This document shows positions 1-5,315 of a DNA stretch of 7,487 nt, in pieces. Positions within the stretch are counted from its first letter, which is position 1; every line of letters begins with the position of its first letter. The notes beneath the pieces are model-generated. The model ran no database searches. It was given only the letters and a program-made list of their open reading frames with translations, and was not told where the DNA came from. Origin of the DNA: Anaerolineaceae bacterium (GTDB lineage: Bacteria > Chloroflexota > Anaerolineae > Anaerolineales > Anaerolineaceae); the NCBI GenBank assembly GCA_021107195.1, contig JAIOTF010000184.1, positions 1-7,487 on the forward strand, read 5' to 3'. The translations under genes and the position numbers were made by a program.

Positions 1-3
1 GTA

Positions 4-135
4 ATGTTTTGCCTTGGCCATATATTGCTTCTGTACTTGCTGAACGACGCAAAGGTAATCCTGCGCCCCCAATTCCTCAATTCCAACCTGTTGGATGACT
101 TAATGAAGAAGGGGAGTGAACGGTTACTAACATAG
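4..135 (+). pseudogene. Truncated 5' copy of the gene at the right end (43 codons)
   Basis: An ATG at 4-6 opens a frame that reads the same residues as the right-end gene (MFCLGHILLLYLL..., then ...DDLMKKGSERL). The frame leaves the shared sequence after 127 and stops at TAG 133-135 after 43 codons. The right-hand gene continues for well over 100 more residues from the same point. I therefore read this as a 5' fragment made by duplication or rearrangement. Only three bases precede the ATG, so no ribosome binding site can be judged. The ATG helps infer the start of the right-hand gene, whose matching codon is cut by the window edge. It could still be expressed as a short hydrophobic peptide, but nothing shows that. 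Confidence 0.6.
5..127 (+). repeat. Left arm of a perfect 123-bp inverted repeat
   Basis: Positions 5-127 are the exact reverse complement of 7365-7487, with no mismatch by eye. Identity stops sharply after 'cggttac': the left copy continues 'taacat', while the right copy, read on the minus strand, continues 'aaataa'. The repeat carries the 5' part of a protein-coding gene, so it is a duplicated gene segment and not an insertion-sequence end. It reaches to within 4 bases of the left edge, so its true outer limit is unknown. Confidence 0.97.
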
Positions 136-247
136 ATAGTGGTACTAATACAGGGCAGGTCAGCTATTTAATTTATAGTGACATTTGCTTGAAATCTGTA
201 AACGGATTGTATTACAGTTTAAAACTAGGTAGGAGAGCTGAGGATAA
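136..247 (+). promoter_or_regulatory. Leader of the HEPN-CBS gene, with RBS and a weak promoter candidate
   Basis: This 112-bp AT-rich stretch has no ORF. AGGAG at 231-235 lies 12 bases before the ATG at 248, and a closer GAGG at 240-243 lies 4 bases before it. Either or both could act as the ribosome binding site. A poor sigma70-like pair is TTGCTT (185-190) and TGTATT (208-213), spaced 17 bp, matching 3/6 and 4/6 consensus bases. The promoter call is weak. The leader begins right after the inverted-repeat arm. Confidence 0.35.
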
Positions 248-961
248 ATGGAAACCAGATATCAACCAGGTCAGGAACAGTTGGATTTGATTGAAAGATT
301 CTTGAATGCTTACAATGCGATTGAACATAACTTGCGAGATCTTTTAGGTAAAAAGGATCATGTTTCATTTTCATATCTTGTGCAGATCTATGCAGATCGA
401 TATCCCCGATGGCGCGAGAAGAGGTTTTTGCGAATGGTTGGTGAGTTGCGCAATGTCACTGTTCACCAACGTGAACATCGGTATGAGTATCTATCGGTAC
501 CATTATTGTCAGTTGTCGAAGAAATTGAAAGAATTCGAGATCAATTTTTATCTCCTGAATTGGTATTCCCAGAATTCAAAAAGAATGTGGTTTGTTTTGA
601 GCAAAACGATCTGCTTTCAGATGTTTTGCAGAGCGTAGTAGAACATGATTATTCCCAGTTTCCAATTTTAGAAAACGGCGAGTTTTGTGGATTGCTGACT
701 GAGAATGGCATCACGCGCTGGTTAGCAATGTATCGTGTGAATACAGAAACAATAATTGATTTCAGCGATATTCAAGTTAATCACATTATTAGCAAAGAAG
801 AGTACCGCAGAAATAGTGAATTCATACCGCGGAACACTTCAATATTAGAAGCAGAAAACCACTTTATAATTAATGCATTTTTAGAAGCTTTGCTCATTAC
901 AGAAAATGGAAAAGTTAATGAAAAGCTTTTGGGCATTATCACTAGATGGGACATTATCTGA
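248..961 (+). CDS. HEPN-like domain fused to a pair of CBS domains
   Basis: This 237-residue soluble protein has no signal peptide or membrane segment. Residues about 9-104 are helical: helix 9-34 (LIERFLNAYNAIEHNLRDLL), helix 40-74, then 79-104. Helix two ends in 'ELRNVTVHQR', with R68-N69-x3-H73 matching the R-x4-6-H motif of HEPN domains, which in many families is the RNase active site. Residues about 110-165 and 174-237 are two CBS repeats ('SQFPILENGEFCGLLT', 'LLGIITRWDII'). CBS pairs usually bind adenine nucleotides and regulate an attached domain. I recall a widespread family annotated only as 'CBS domain-containing protein' with the same layout and an 'LRNxxVH' motif. Inference: a nucleotide-responsive RNA-binding protein or RNase. 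The gene looks more AT-rich than the nearby transposase. No MNT-type antitoxin is adjacent, and the gene stands alone. The start is supported by AGGAG at 231-235 and GAGG at 240-243. Confidence 0.85.
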   Translation: METRYQPGQEQLDLIERFLNAYNAIEHNLRDLLGKKDHVSFSYLVQIYADRYPRWREKRFLRMVGELRNVTVHQREHRYEYLSVPLLSVVEEIERIRDQFLSPELVFPEFKKNVVCFEQNDLLSDVLQSVVEHDYSQFPILENGEFCGLLTENGITRWLAMYRVNTETIIDFSDIQVNHIISKEEYRRNSEFIPRNTSILEAENHFIINAFLEALLITENGKVNEKLLGIITRWDII

Positions 962-1057
962 AAGCATTATTGATTGCTGTTGAGATGTTTCTCTATAGGT
1001 GATTGGTATGAGTAACTGATTGCTGCTTCAATAATACATCGAAGTGTCCCGGAGGTT
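962..1057. other. Intergenic stretch after the HEPN-CBS gene
   Basis: This is AT-rich sequence between the HEPN-CBS stop and a possible small ORF at 1058. I see no hairpin followed by a T-run, so no clear terminator, and no gene. With 1058-1315 it makes a gap of about 350 bp before orfA of the insertion sequence. Confidence 0.5.
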
Positions 1058-1237
1058 ATGACGTATCACAGTATTACAGGTAAATTTCAGATAATCTTAC
1101 AATATCTCATGTATAATAAAAGGCAGCATTGCTGGATGGGGAAAGAAGAAAAACTGACTTTAATTTCCCGTGGTTATCAGCAAAATAGCGATGATGATGA
1201 AATCCAGTGCAACCCCTTTGAAACTTTTTCCTTTTGA
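1058..1237 (+). CDS. Possible 59-residue small ORF of unknown function
   Basis: ATG 1058-1060 to TGA 1235-1237 gives 59 residues, opening MTYHSITGKF and ending in an acidic and aromatic stretch (NSDDDEIQCNPFETFSF). GGAGG at 1051-1055 precedes the ATG, but with only two bases of spacing, which is too close for an efficient Shine-Dalgarno site. An internal start (ATG 1109 or 1133) is possible. I recognise no domain, signal peptide or membrane segment. It sits between the HEPN-CBS gene and the insertion sequence. It could be a small gene, the tail of one disrupted by the IS, or chance; an open run of this length in AT-rich DNA is not rare. Confidence 0.25.
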   Translation: MTYHSITGKFQIILQYLMYNKRQHCWMGKEEKLTLISRGYQQNSDDDEIQCNPFETFSF

Positions 1238-1268
1238 TGAAAGTGGTCAATATGTCCTGGTTCAGCGC

Positions 1269-1283
1269 AAAATGGAATTTTGG
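1269..1283 (+). repeat. Left inverted repeat of the insertion sequence
   Basis: AAAATGGAATTTTGG lies 32 bases before the orfA start. The core is itself nearly palindromic (AAAAT...ATTTT), which makes the tip hard to fix by eye. It is paired with 2647-2661. Confidence 0.65.
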
Positions 1284-1315
1284 TGCCCATGTTATAGTTC
1301 ACAAAAGGAGCCAAA

Positions 1316-1627
1316 ATGATGAACAAGAAACGCAAGAACTACAGTCCGGAAGAAAAAGCCCGCCTACTCAAAGAACACTTGATGAACGGAGTAGCCGTAT
1401 CGCAGATTTGCGAAGAAAACCAGTTACAACCGACTGTCTTTTACCGCTGGCAACGTCAATTATTTGAACAGGGCGCCGCCGCCTTCAAAAGCGATCAGGA
1501 TCGTGAAAGAGCTCGTCTGGAAAAGAAAATCGCTCGGTTGGAAGAAAAAGTTGTCAGGAAAAACGAAGTTCTGGGCGAGTTGATGGAGGCACATATCGAG
1601 CTAAAAAAAAGTCTTGGGGAAGACTGA
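1316..1627 (+). CDS. IS3-family transposase OrfA (helix-turn-helix protein)
   Basis: This 103-residue protein is typical in length for OrfA. Residues about 8-55 form a transposase-type helix-turn-helix ('YSPEEKARLL', then 'VSQICEENQLQPTVFYRWQ') that would bind the IS ends. Residues about 60-99 are a charged coiled coil with heptad-spaced leucines, as in IS3-group proteins that dimerise through a leucine zipper. The start at 1316 is well supported by AAAGGAG (1304-1310) five bases upstream; a second ATG follows directly at 1319. The stop at 1625-1627 lies 8 bases before the orfB ATG, and orfB is in the -1 frame. OrfA may also serve as the N-terminus of a frameshifted OrfAB product. Confidence 0.9.
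   Translation: MMNKKRKNYSPEEKARLLKEHLMNGVAVSQICEENQLQPTVFYRWQRQLFEQGAAAFKSDQDRERARLEKKIARLEEKVVRKNEVLGELMEAHIELKKSLGED
1603..1624 (+). promoter_or_regulatory. Probable -1 ribosomal frameshift site between orfA and orfB
   Basis: Eight A's (1603-1610) are read in the orfA frame as CTA AAA AAA AGT, giving the slippery heptamer A AAA AAA. A stem-loop follows at once: GTCTT (1611-1615), loop GGGG, AAGAC (1620-1624). The orfB frame is open upstream across the run, so a -1 slip would give an OrfAB fusion of about 437 residues. IS3-family elements are known to make their transposase this way. The stem is closer to the slip site than usual, and an alternative pairing of AGAC 1621-1624 with GTCT 1639-1642 exists. 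Confidence 0.65.
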
Positions 1628-1635
1628 GCAAGCGC

Positions 1636-2628
1636 ATGGTCTCCAAAAAGATGCGTCAGGAAGTTGTAGATTTTGTCCAGATCTGGAGCCGGAAAACGCC
1701 GATGAAGCAAGCCCAAATGCTCATCCGGTTCGGTATCCCACCCAGCAAATATCACGATTGGGTTCAACGTTATGAAGCAGAAAATCGTCACAATGGCTCT
1801 ATCCCTAAAGGATTATGGTTGCAAAAAGCCGAGCGAGAAGCCATCATAGACTACTATGTAAAACACCCGGACGAAGGTTACCGCCGTCTTGCTTACATGA
1901 TGTTGGATGAAAATATCGCCGCAGTCAGCCCCATCAGTGTCTACCGGGTGCTAAAGGCTGCCGGAAAGCTGAGAAAATGGGCAAAAAAGCCCTCCAAAAA
2001 AGGAACGGGCTTCAAACAGCCCTCAAAAGCGCACCACCATTGGCACATCGACATCTCTTACATCAACATCGCCGGGACTTTCTATTACCTTTGCAGCGTG
2101 TTGGATGGCTACAGCCGTGCCATTCTTCATTGGGAGATCCGGGAACAGATGACCGAGGCGGACGTGGAAATCGTCTTGCTGAGGGCGAAAGAACTTTTTC
2201 CTGAAGCCAGGCCGAGGATTATCTCCGATAACGGGCCTCAGTTTATCGCGCGTGCCTTCAAGGAGTTTATCCGCATCAGCGGGATGACGCATGTCCGCAC
2301 CTCGCCCTATTATCCGCAGAGCAACGGCAAAATCGAACGCTGGCATGGCTCGCTCAAACAAGAATGTATCCGCCCCAAAACACCGCTCGACCTGACAGAT
2401 GCCCGCCGAGTGGTGGGGGCTTATGTGGTGCATTATAATCAATACAGATTACACAGTGCCATCGGTTATATCACCCCACAAGACAAGCTCGAAGGACGTG
2501 AAAAGATTATCTTTGCCGAACGAAAAGAGAAACTTCAGGAAGCTAAAAAAAGGAGAAAAAACTTACAGAAAAGAACGTCTGCCCCCGTTAGGAATAGCCT
2601 GCTCCAGCCTCGACTGCGAGCTAAGTAA
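1636..2628 (+). CDS. IS3-family transposase OrfB (DDE integrase core)
   Basis: This 330-residue protein has the DD(35)E catalytic triad of the retroviral-integrase superfamily: D139 in 'HWHIDISYINI', D198 in 'IISDNGPQF' and E234 in 'NGKIERWHGSLKQE', with 35 residues between the last two. The N-terminal part (about 60-112) is the HTH-21-like region common to IS3 OrfB ('YVKHPDEGYRRLAYMM'). A lysine- and arginine-rich tail follows the core (about 287-330). The protein cuts and joins the IS ends, probably as an OrfAB fusion made by frameshifting. The ATG at 1636 has no good ribosome binding site, which also favours frameshifting. The ORF is full length with all catalytic residues. Minus-strand ORFs across it are shadows. 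Confidence 0.93.
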   Translation: MVSKKMRQEVVDFVQIWSRKTPMKQAQMLIRFGIPPSKYHDWVQRYEAENRHNGSIPKGLWLQKAEREAIIDYYVKHPDEGYRRLAYMMLDENIAAVSPISVYRVLKAAGKLRKWAKKPSKKGTGFKQPSKAHHHWHIDISYINIAGTFYYLCSVLDGYSRAILHWEIREQMTEADVEIVLLRAKELFPEARPRIISDNGPQFIARAFKEFIRISGMTHVRTSPYYPQSNGKIERWHGSLKQECIRPKTPLDLTDARRVVGAYVVHYNQYRLHSAIGYITPQDKLEGREKIIFAERKEKLQEAKKRRKNLQKRTSAPVRNSLLQPRLRAK

Positions 2629-2646
2629 GTGTCTTATTCTCAATGC

Positions 2647-2661
2647 CTAAAATTCCATTTT
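2647..2661 (-). repeat. Right inverted repeat of the insertion sequence
   Basis: The complement reads AAAATGGAATTTTAG, matching the left repeat over its first 13 bases. It starts 18 bases after the orfB stop. Two bases further out the complement would begin TG, the usual IS3-family tip. Confidence 0.65.
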
Positions 2662-2670
2662 CACTTGAAG

Positions 2671-2704
2671 CAAAACAAATAGGCTCGTGCCTATTCCTGT
2701 TTTG
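2671..2704 (+). terminator. Hairpin downstream of the insertion sequence, possible terminator
   Basis: CAAAACA (2671-2677) and AATAGGC (2678-2684) pair with GCCTATT (2689-2695) and TGTTTTG (2698-2704) around a TCGT loop, with two extra bases (CC) on the 3' side. This gives 14 paired bases. The T-rich 3' arm could support intrinsic termination, in either direction since both arms are A/T rich outside. It sits just outside the IS right repeat, before the lipoprotein gene. Confidence 0.45.
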
Positions 2705-2705
2705 T

Positions 2706-2740
2706 AGTTTCCTGGAAAAGAGGTTGTCCTCTTCCAAACT
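2706..2740 (+). other. Second hairpin directly after the first
   Basis: AGTTT (2706-2710), GG (2714-2715) and AAGAGG (2718-2723) pair with CCTCTT (2728-2733), CC (2734-2735) and AAACT (2736-2740) around a TTGT loop, with small bulges on the 5' side. There is no T-run after it, so a plain terminator is less likely. Together with 2671-2704 it makes a two-hairpin leader starting about 130 bases before the lipoprotein start codon. Confidence 0.35.
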
Positions 2741-2787
2741 GGAATCCAGAGGACACTAGATAAAAGGCAATACTACCCGTTATTTGC

Positions 2788-2793
2788 AAGGAG
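2788..2793 (+). promoter_or_regulatory. Ribosome binding site of the 685-residue lipoprotein
   Basis: AAGGAG lies six bases before the ATG at 2800. This fixes the start, which is followed by a clear signal peptide. Confidence 0.8.
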
Positions 2794-2799
2794 ATAAAC

Positions 2800-4857
2800 A
2801 TGAAACACCGAAAATTGACGTCAGTTTTGGGTCTATTAGTTTTATTTTTTGTCGTTAGTATAGCCTGTAACTTTCCAACAATATTTCCTGCACAGGAGAC
2901 GTATACTCCTCCGTCTGAGGTGAGTATTCCGTCAGATGAAGTTCTGGTTGCTACCGGCTCCGGATCGGTTATGGTTTCAAGCGGAGAAGCTGGTGTTTTG
3001 ACCACAGACAGCGGCGCACAGCTTGAGATTCCCAACGGCGCCGTACCTCCTGCGGAGGATGGCAGTCCTGGCATAGCAGAATTCAGTATGGAGGAAGATT
3101 TCTCGAAGGTAATGGATTTGTCGTCTGATTTCACTCAAGTTGGCCCTGTCTATCGATTGTTGCCTGAAGGGACTGCATTTGGCATGCCGGTGAAGCTCAC
3201 CTTGCCCATACCCGGCGATGTCGATGCAGGCTCTGTGATGGGTGTCGCTACCTTCGATGAATTCTCCGGAACCTGGCAGCTCCTGCCTGCAGCGGTTGAT
3301 GAGGCGGCGCGCACTGTGGTTGCCGAGCTTGGGCATTTTTCATCTTATGGATTATGGGGCCTTTCCGGCTACTTCGAATCCAGAGAAAGTTGGACGGGGC
3401 CAAATGGTGGTTGGTTCGACATCGTGAACACAGCCAGAGATGCGCTGGTGACCGCTCCCTTTGGTAAGCCCTTACCAGTGAGCGTCTACTATGGCGTGTG
3501 TGTTCAAGCCGTTACCTACGATGATCCTCTGGCCGAAACCTGGAATTGGCGGCGTCCGACGGATTGGATGATCGGGGCCACCGCTCAAAAGAACCAGGAT
3601 TCAACCCTTGAGCAGTGGTTGCCGACGGGTACGTACACCCTGATGGAGATGTATGGTCTCGGGGAGACAAATAATTATGATATCGATTACTATCCTCAAC
3701 ATAAATATTTCATCAGGCCTATGGGGCAGGTTTATCTTGGGGCTGGCGAACGGATCGAATTTAGTAGTCCTATTGATAGAGATTTTGGCGATCTGGAGAA
3801 CCAGGGTTTCATCTGGAGTAAGCACCCGTGTTGGATGAAGCCGATGGATACACCGCCCGTCGAGCCGGGTGATAATTGGAGCGAGCTCGAAGTAATAAAC
3901 ACACACAGACACATGACGACGAATACACACTTTGGCAATCGTTTGCCGGCTCAAGTCAGCTATGGAGTGTGTTCACCAAACCGTATTTACGATGATCCTC
4001 TGGCCGAAACCTGGAATTGGCGCCCTCCACTGAACTGGTGGATGATAGTCACCGCTCTAAAAGATAGAGACGCAAGCTTCACCTATGAATTACCAGCGGG
4101 TAACTATTCGTTGTTGGAGGTATATCATCTCTCCGAGATAAACACCACGGATTTTACTTACAATGCACAAGGCGTGCACTACTATCGGCCATTGGAAATA
4201 GTTCCTCTAGTAGGTGGGCAGACGATCACCTTTACATCTCCAGCAGTTGACCCTGGACCCGCCGGGGATTGGGCTATGAGCCTGGCAGACGCGGGTTTTT
4301 CTGTAGATACAACGAACCCTTGTAATTCGGATTCACCAATGACAGTACCTGCCTATGATGGTGTGGAATTCCGTTTGGGAGATAAATCATTTGCTGATCA
4401 GGTAGTGAATTTTAATCCTGGGAGCGGTACTGGAGAAATCGATGGATCCGCTGCTAGTGGTCCTCCCGATGGGGAGACGGGGCCATCAGCTATCGGCGCC
4501 CCAGGGGATGTCACCTTGGGATTGGGTGGGAGTATCACCCTCCAATTTACAGACAACTACCTCATTGATGTAGAAGGCCTTGACCTGTATGTGTTTGAGT
4601 ATGGACCGGCTGTTGAAGCATTTAAAGTAGAAATCAGCAAGGATGGATCGGATTGGATTGACTTGGGTACTGTTAGCGGGCAGCCAACAGGCCTGGATAT
4701 TCATGATTACGTGGAACCCGATGATAAGTTTAGCTATGTGAGGATAACCGACGCAAACCCCTTTGCGCCTCGTGACCCCACAATAATTGGAACCGAAGCC
4801 TATGAAGGAGCCGATATAGAATCGGTGGGAGCCATTGGAGCTCAGAGAATACCTTGA
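2800..4857 (+). CDS. Large exported lipoprotein: ZU5-like domain, duplicated middle domain, C-terminal beta-sandwich
   Basis: This 685-residue protein has a basic N-terminus, a hydrophobic segment (9-22) and a lipobox-like SIAC with C23, so it is probably a lipid-anchored surface protein. A TP-rich linker follows. Residues about 60-188 resemble ZU5-like domains of bacterial secreted proteins ('LEIPNGAVPP', 'GMPVKLTLPIP', 'GHFSSYGLWG'). Residues about 204-344 and 359-508 are two copies of one domain, each with 'YGVC' and 'YDDPLAETWNWR' (240-251 and 397-408), each ending in HPC or NPC, so an internal disulfide is plausible. Residues about 518-682 form an acidic domain ('VEFRLGDKSFADQVV', 'DLYVFEYG', 'FSYVRITD', 'GADIESVGAIG') seen in my memory in secreted and OmpA-linked proteins. 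No enzymatic residues are evident. The frame ends just before further domain-like sequence, so the protein may be truncated. Confidence 0.85.
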   Translation: MKHRKLTSVLGLLVLFFVVSIACNFPTIFPAQETYTPPSEVSIPSDEVLVATGSGSVMVSSGEAGVLTTDSGAQLEIPNGAVPPAEDGSPGIAEFSMEEDFSKVMDLSSDFTQVGPVYRLLPEGTAFGMPVKLTLPIPGDVDAGSVMGVATFDEFSGTWQLLPAAVDEAARTVVAELGHFSSYGLWGLSGYFESRESWTGPNGGWFDIVNTARDALVTAPFGKPLPVSVYYGVCVQAVTYDDPLAETWNWRRPTDWMIGATAQKNQDSTLEQWLPTGTYTLMEMYGLGETNNYDIDYYPQHKYFIRPMGQVYLGAGERIEFSSPIDRDFGDLENQGFIWSKHPCWMKPMDTPPVEPGDNWSELEVINTHRHMTTNTHFGNRLPAQVSYGVCSPNRIYDDPLAETWNWRPPLNWWMIVTALKDRDASFTYELPAGNYSLLEVYHLSEINTTDFTYNAQGVHYYRPLEIVPLVGGQTITFTSPAVDPGPAGDWAMSLADAGFSVDTTNPCNSDSPMTVPAYDGVEFRLGDKSFADQVVNFNPGSGTGEIDGSAASGPPDGETGPSAIGAPGDVTLGLGGSITLQFTDNYLIDVEGLDLYVFEYGPAVEAFKVEISKDGSDWIDLGTVSGQPTGLDIHDYVEPDDKFSYVRITDANPFAPRDPTIIGTEAYEGADIESVGAIGAQRIP
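3517..3551 (+). repeat. 35-nt direct repeat inside the lipoprotein gene, copy 1
   Basis: This stretch is identical to 3988-4022. It encodes the YDDPLAETWNW core of the first middle domain. The surrounding sequence of the two domains is clearly diverged. Confidence 0.95.
3988..4022 (+). repeat. 35-nt direct repeat inside the lipoprotein gene, copy 2
   Basis: This stretch is identical to 3517-3551 and lies 471 bp (157 codons) downstream in the same frame. It encodes the same YDDPLAETWNW core in the second middle domain. Confidence 0.95.
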
Positions 4858-5201
4858 CTCGGATGATGGTGAGTCCCCAATACGGATACATCCAATCCCA
4901 CTGAGGTGGCTTGTGTCAGCGGGTTTTGTGCAGGTGCATGGGACATAAACTGGGGGAGAAATGGTCTGCACTGTGAATGGTGTGAGCATGCACTGCGAAT
5001 ACACTTATGATCAGAGCAGGATTGACGCTGCCCTGAGTGCAGATGGAAGCACGATGGATGGTCAATGTGCTGAATCTCCCAGTTGTTCCCCAACCGATGA
5101 TGGAGGGGGAGTGACTATTACACTTTCACACAATGGCAATACGATCGACGGTTCCTGGTGGTACGGGCGAACAGTGGAGGCGGTGTCAACATCCCAAATA
5201 A
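4858..5201 (+). pseudogene. Out-of-frame C-terminal extension of the lipoprotein (broken domain)
   Basis: After the lipoprotein stop (4855-4857), coding-like sequence continues in switching frames. An acidic linker (LDSDDGESP, from 4853) is in a second frame. Then 'NTDTSNPTEVACVSGF' and 'AWDINWGR' (4879-4959) return to the lipoprotein frame. From ATG 4961 the text 'MVCTVNGVSMHCEYTYD' and 'NGNTIDGSWWYG' is in the second frame again. Joined, these make a Trp- and Gly-rich antiparallel-beta domain ('WDINWGRMVC...GSWWYG') of a kind I recall from Anaerolineae lipoproteins. The shifts fall at or near short homopolymers (CCCC 4875-4878; AAA 4959-4961). A third frame ends at TAA 5199-5201 and may be the original stop. 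The open run 4961-5338 alone would give 125 residues, but it has no good ribosome binding site and a tail that does not look coding. Decay or sequence error are both possible. Confidence 0.6.
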
Positions 5202-5315
5202 TATATAGACACAATACTCAGTGTGGGCAAAAATTTATCTTTTATGTGCACTGTGGACACCATTACATGCTGGTTTCGAATCGAGTGATGTGGGTTCAAT
5301 TCCCGCCGAGGACAC
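5202..5315. other. Convergent intergenic gap
   Basis: This short region lies between the plus-strand pseudogene tail and the minus-strand lipoprotein stop. Near its right end, and crossing into that gene, a plus-strand frame reads IPAEDTYTPP (about 5299-5328), echoing the linker of the large lipoprotein. I see no strong terminator hairpin. Confidence 0.4.

Larger units (their letters stand above)
1269..2661 (+). mobile_element. IS3-type insertion sequence, about 1.4 kb
   Basis: Two consecutive ORFs in the orfA/orfB arrangement encode a helix-turn-helix protein and a DDE transposase, offset by one frame with a slippery A8 run between. They are flanked by short inverted repeats: AAAATGGAATTTTGG at 1269-1283 and its near complement CTAAAATTCCATTTT at 2647-2661. 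The 13-bp core AAAATGGAATTTT is identical at both ends. Four bases further out the sequence TTCA recurs (left 1261-1264, right as the complement TGAA at 2666-2669). The exact tips are uncertain: the right end could begin 5'-TG, as usual for IS3, but the left has GC there. I found no convincing 3-5 bp target duplication. Both ORFs are intact, so the element may be active. Confidence 0.8.

Noticed and set aside
136..1057. HEPN-MNT toxin-antitoxin module
   Set aside because: The HEPN-like domain is fused to CBS domains, and no nucleotidyltransferase-type partner (GSx10DxD) is encoded nearby.
1495..1791. Minus-strand ORF of 98 codons across the orfA/orfB junction
   Set aside because: It is antisense to well-recognised IS3 transposase sequence; its translation has no domain and it lacks a ribosome binding site.
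2023..2442. Minus-strand ORF of 139 codons inside orfB
   Set aside because: It is a shadow of the DDE transposase core, whose catalytic motifs are clear in the plus frame.
2691..3134. Minus-strand ORF of 147 codons over the lipoprotein start
   Set aside because: It overlaps the lipoprotein signal peptide and ZU5-like region antisense; the plus-strand gene has a strong RBS and a lipobox.
4486..5004. Minus-strand ORF of 172 codons over the 3' end of the large lipoprotein
   Set aside because: It is antisense to the C-terminal beta domain and its out-of-frame extension, both of which read better on the plus strand. No signal or domain is seen.
5272..5310. Possible tRNA 3' half: GTGGG-TTCAATT-CCCGC looks like a T-arm
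   Set aside because: The 7 bases after it (CGAGGAC) have no matching acceptor strand about 70 bases upstream, and no anticodon or D arm can be built.
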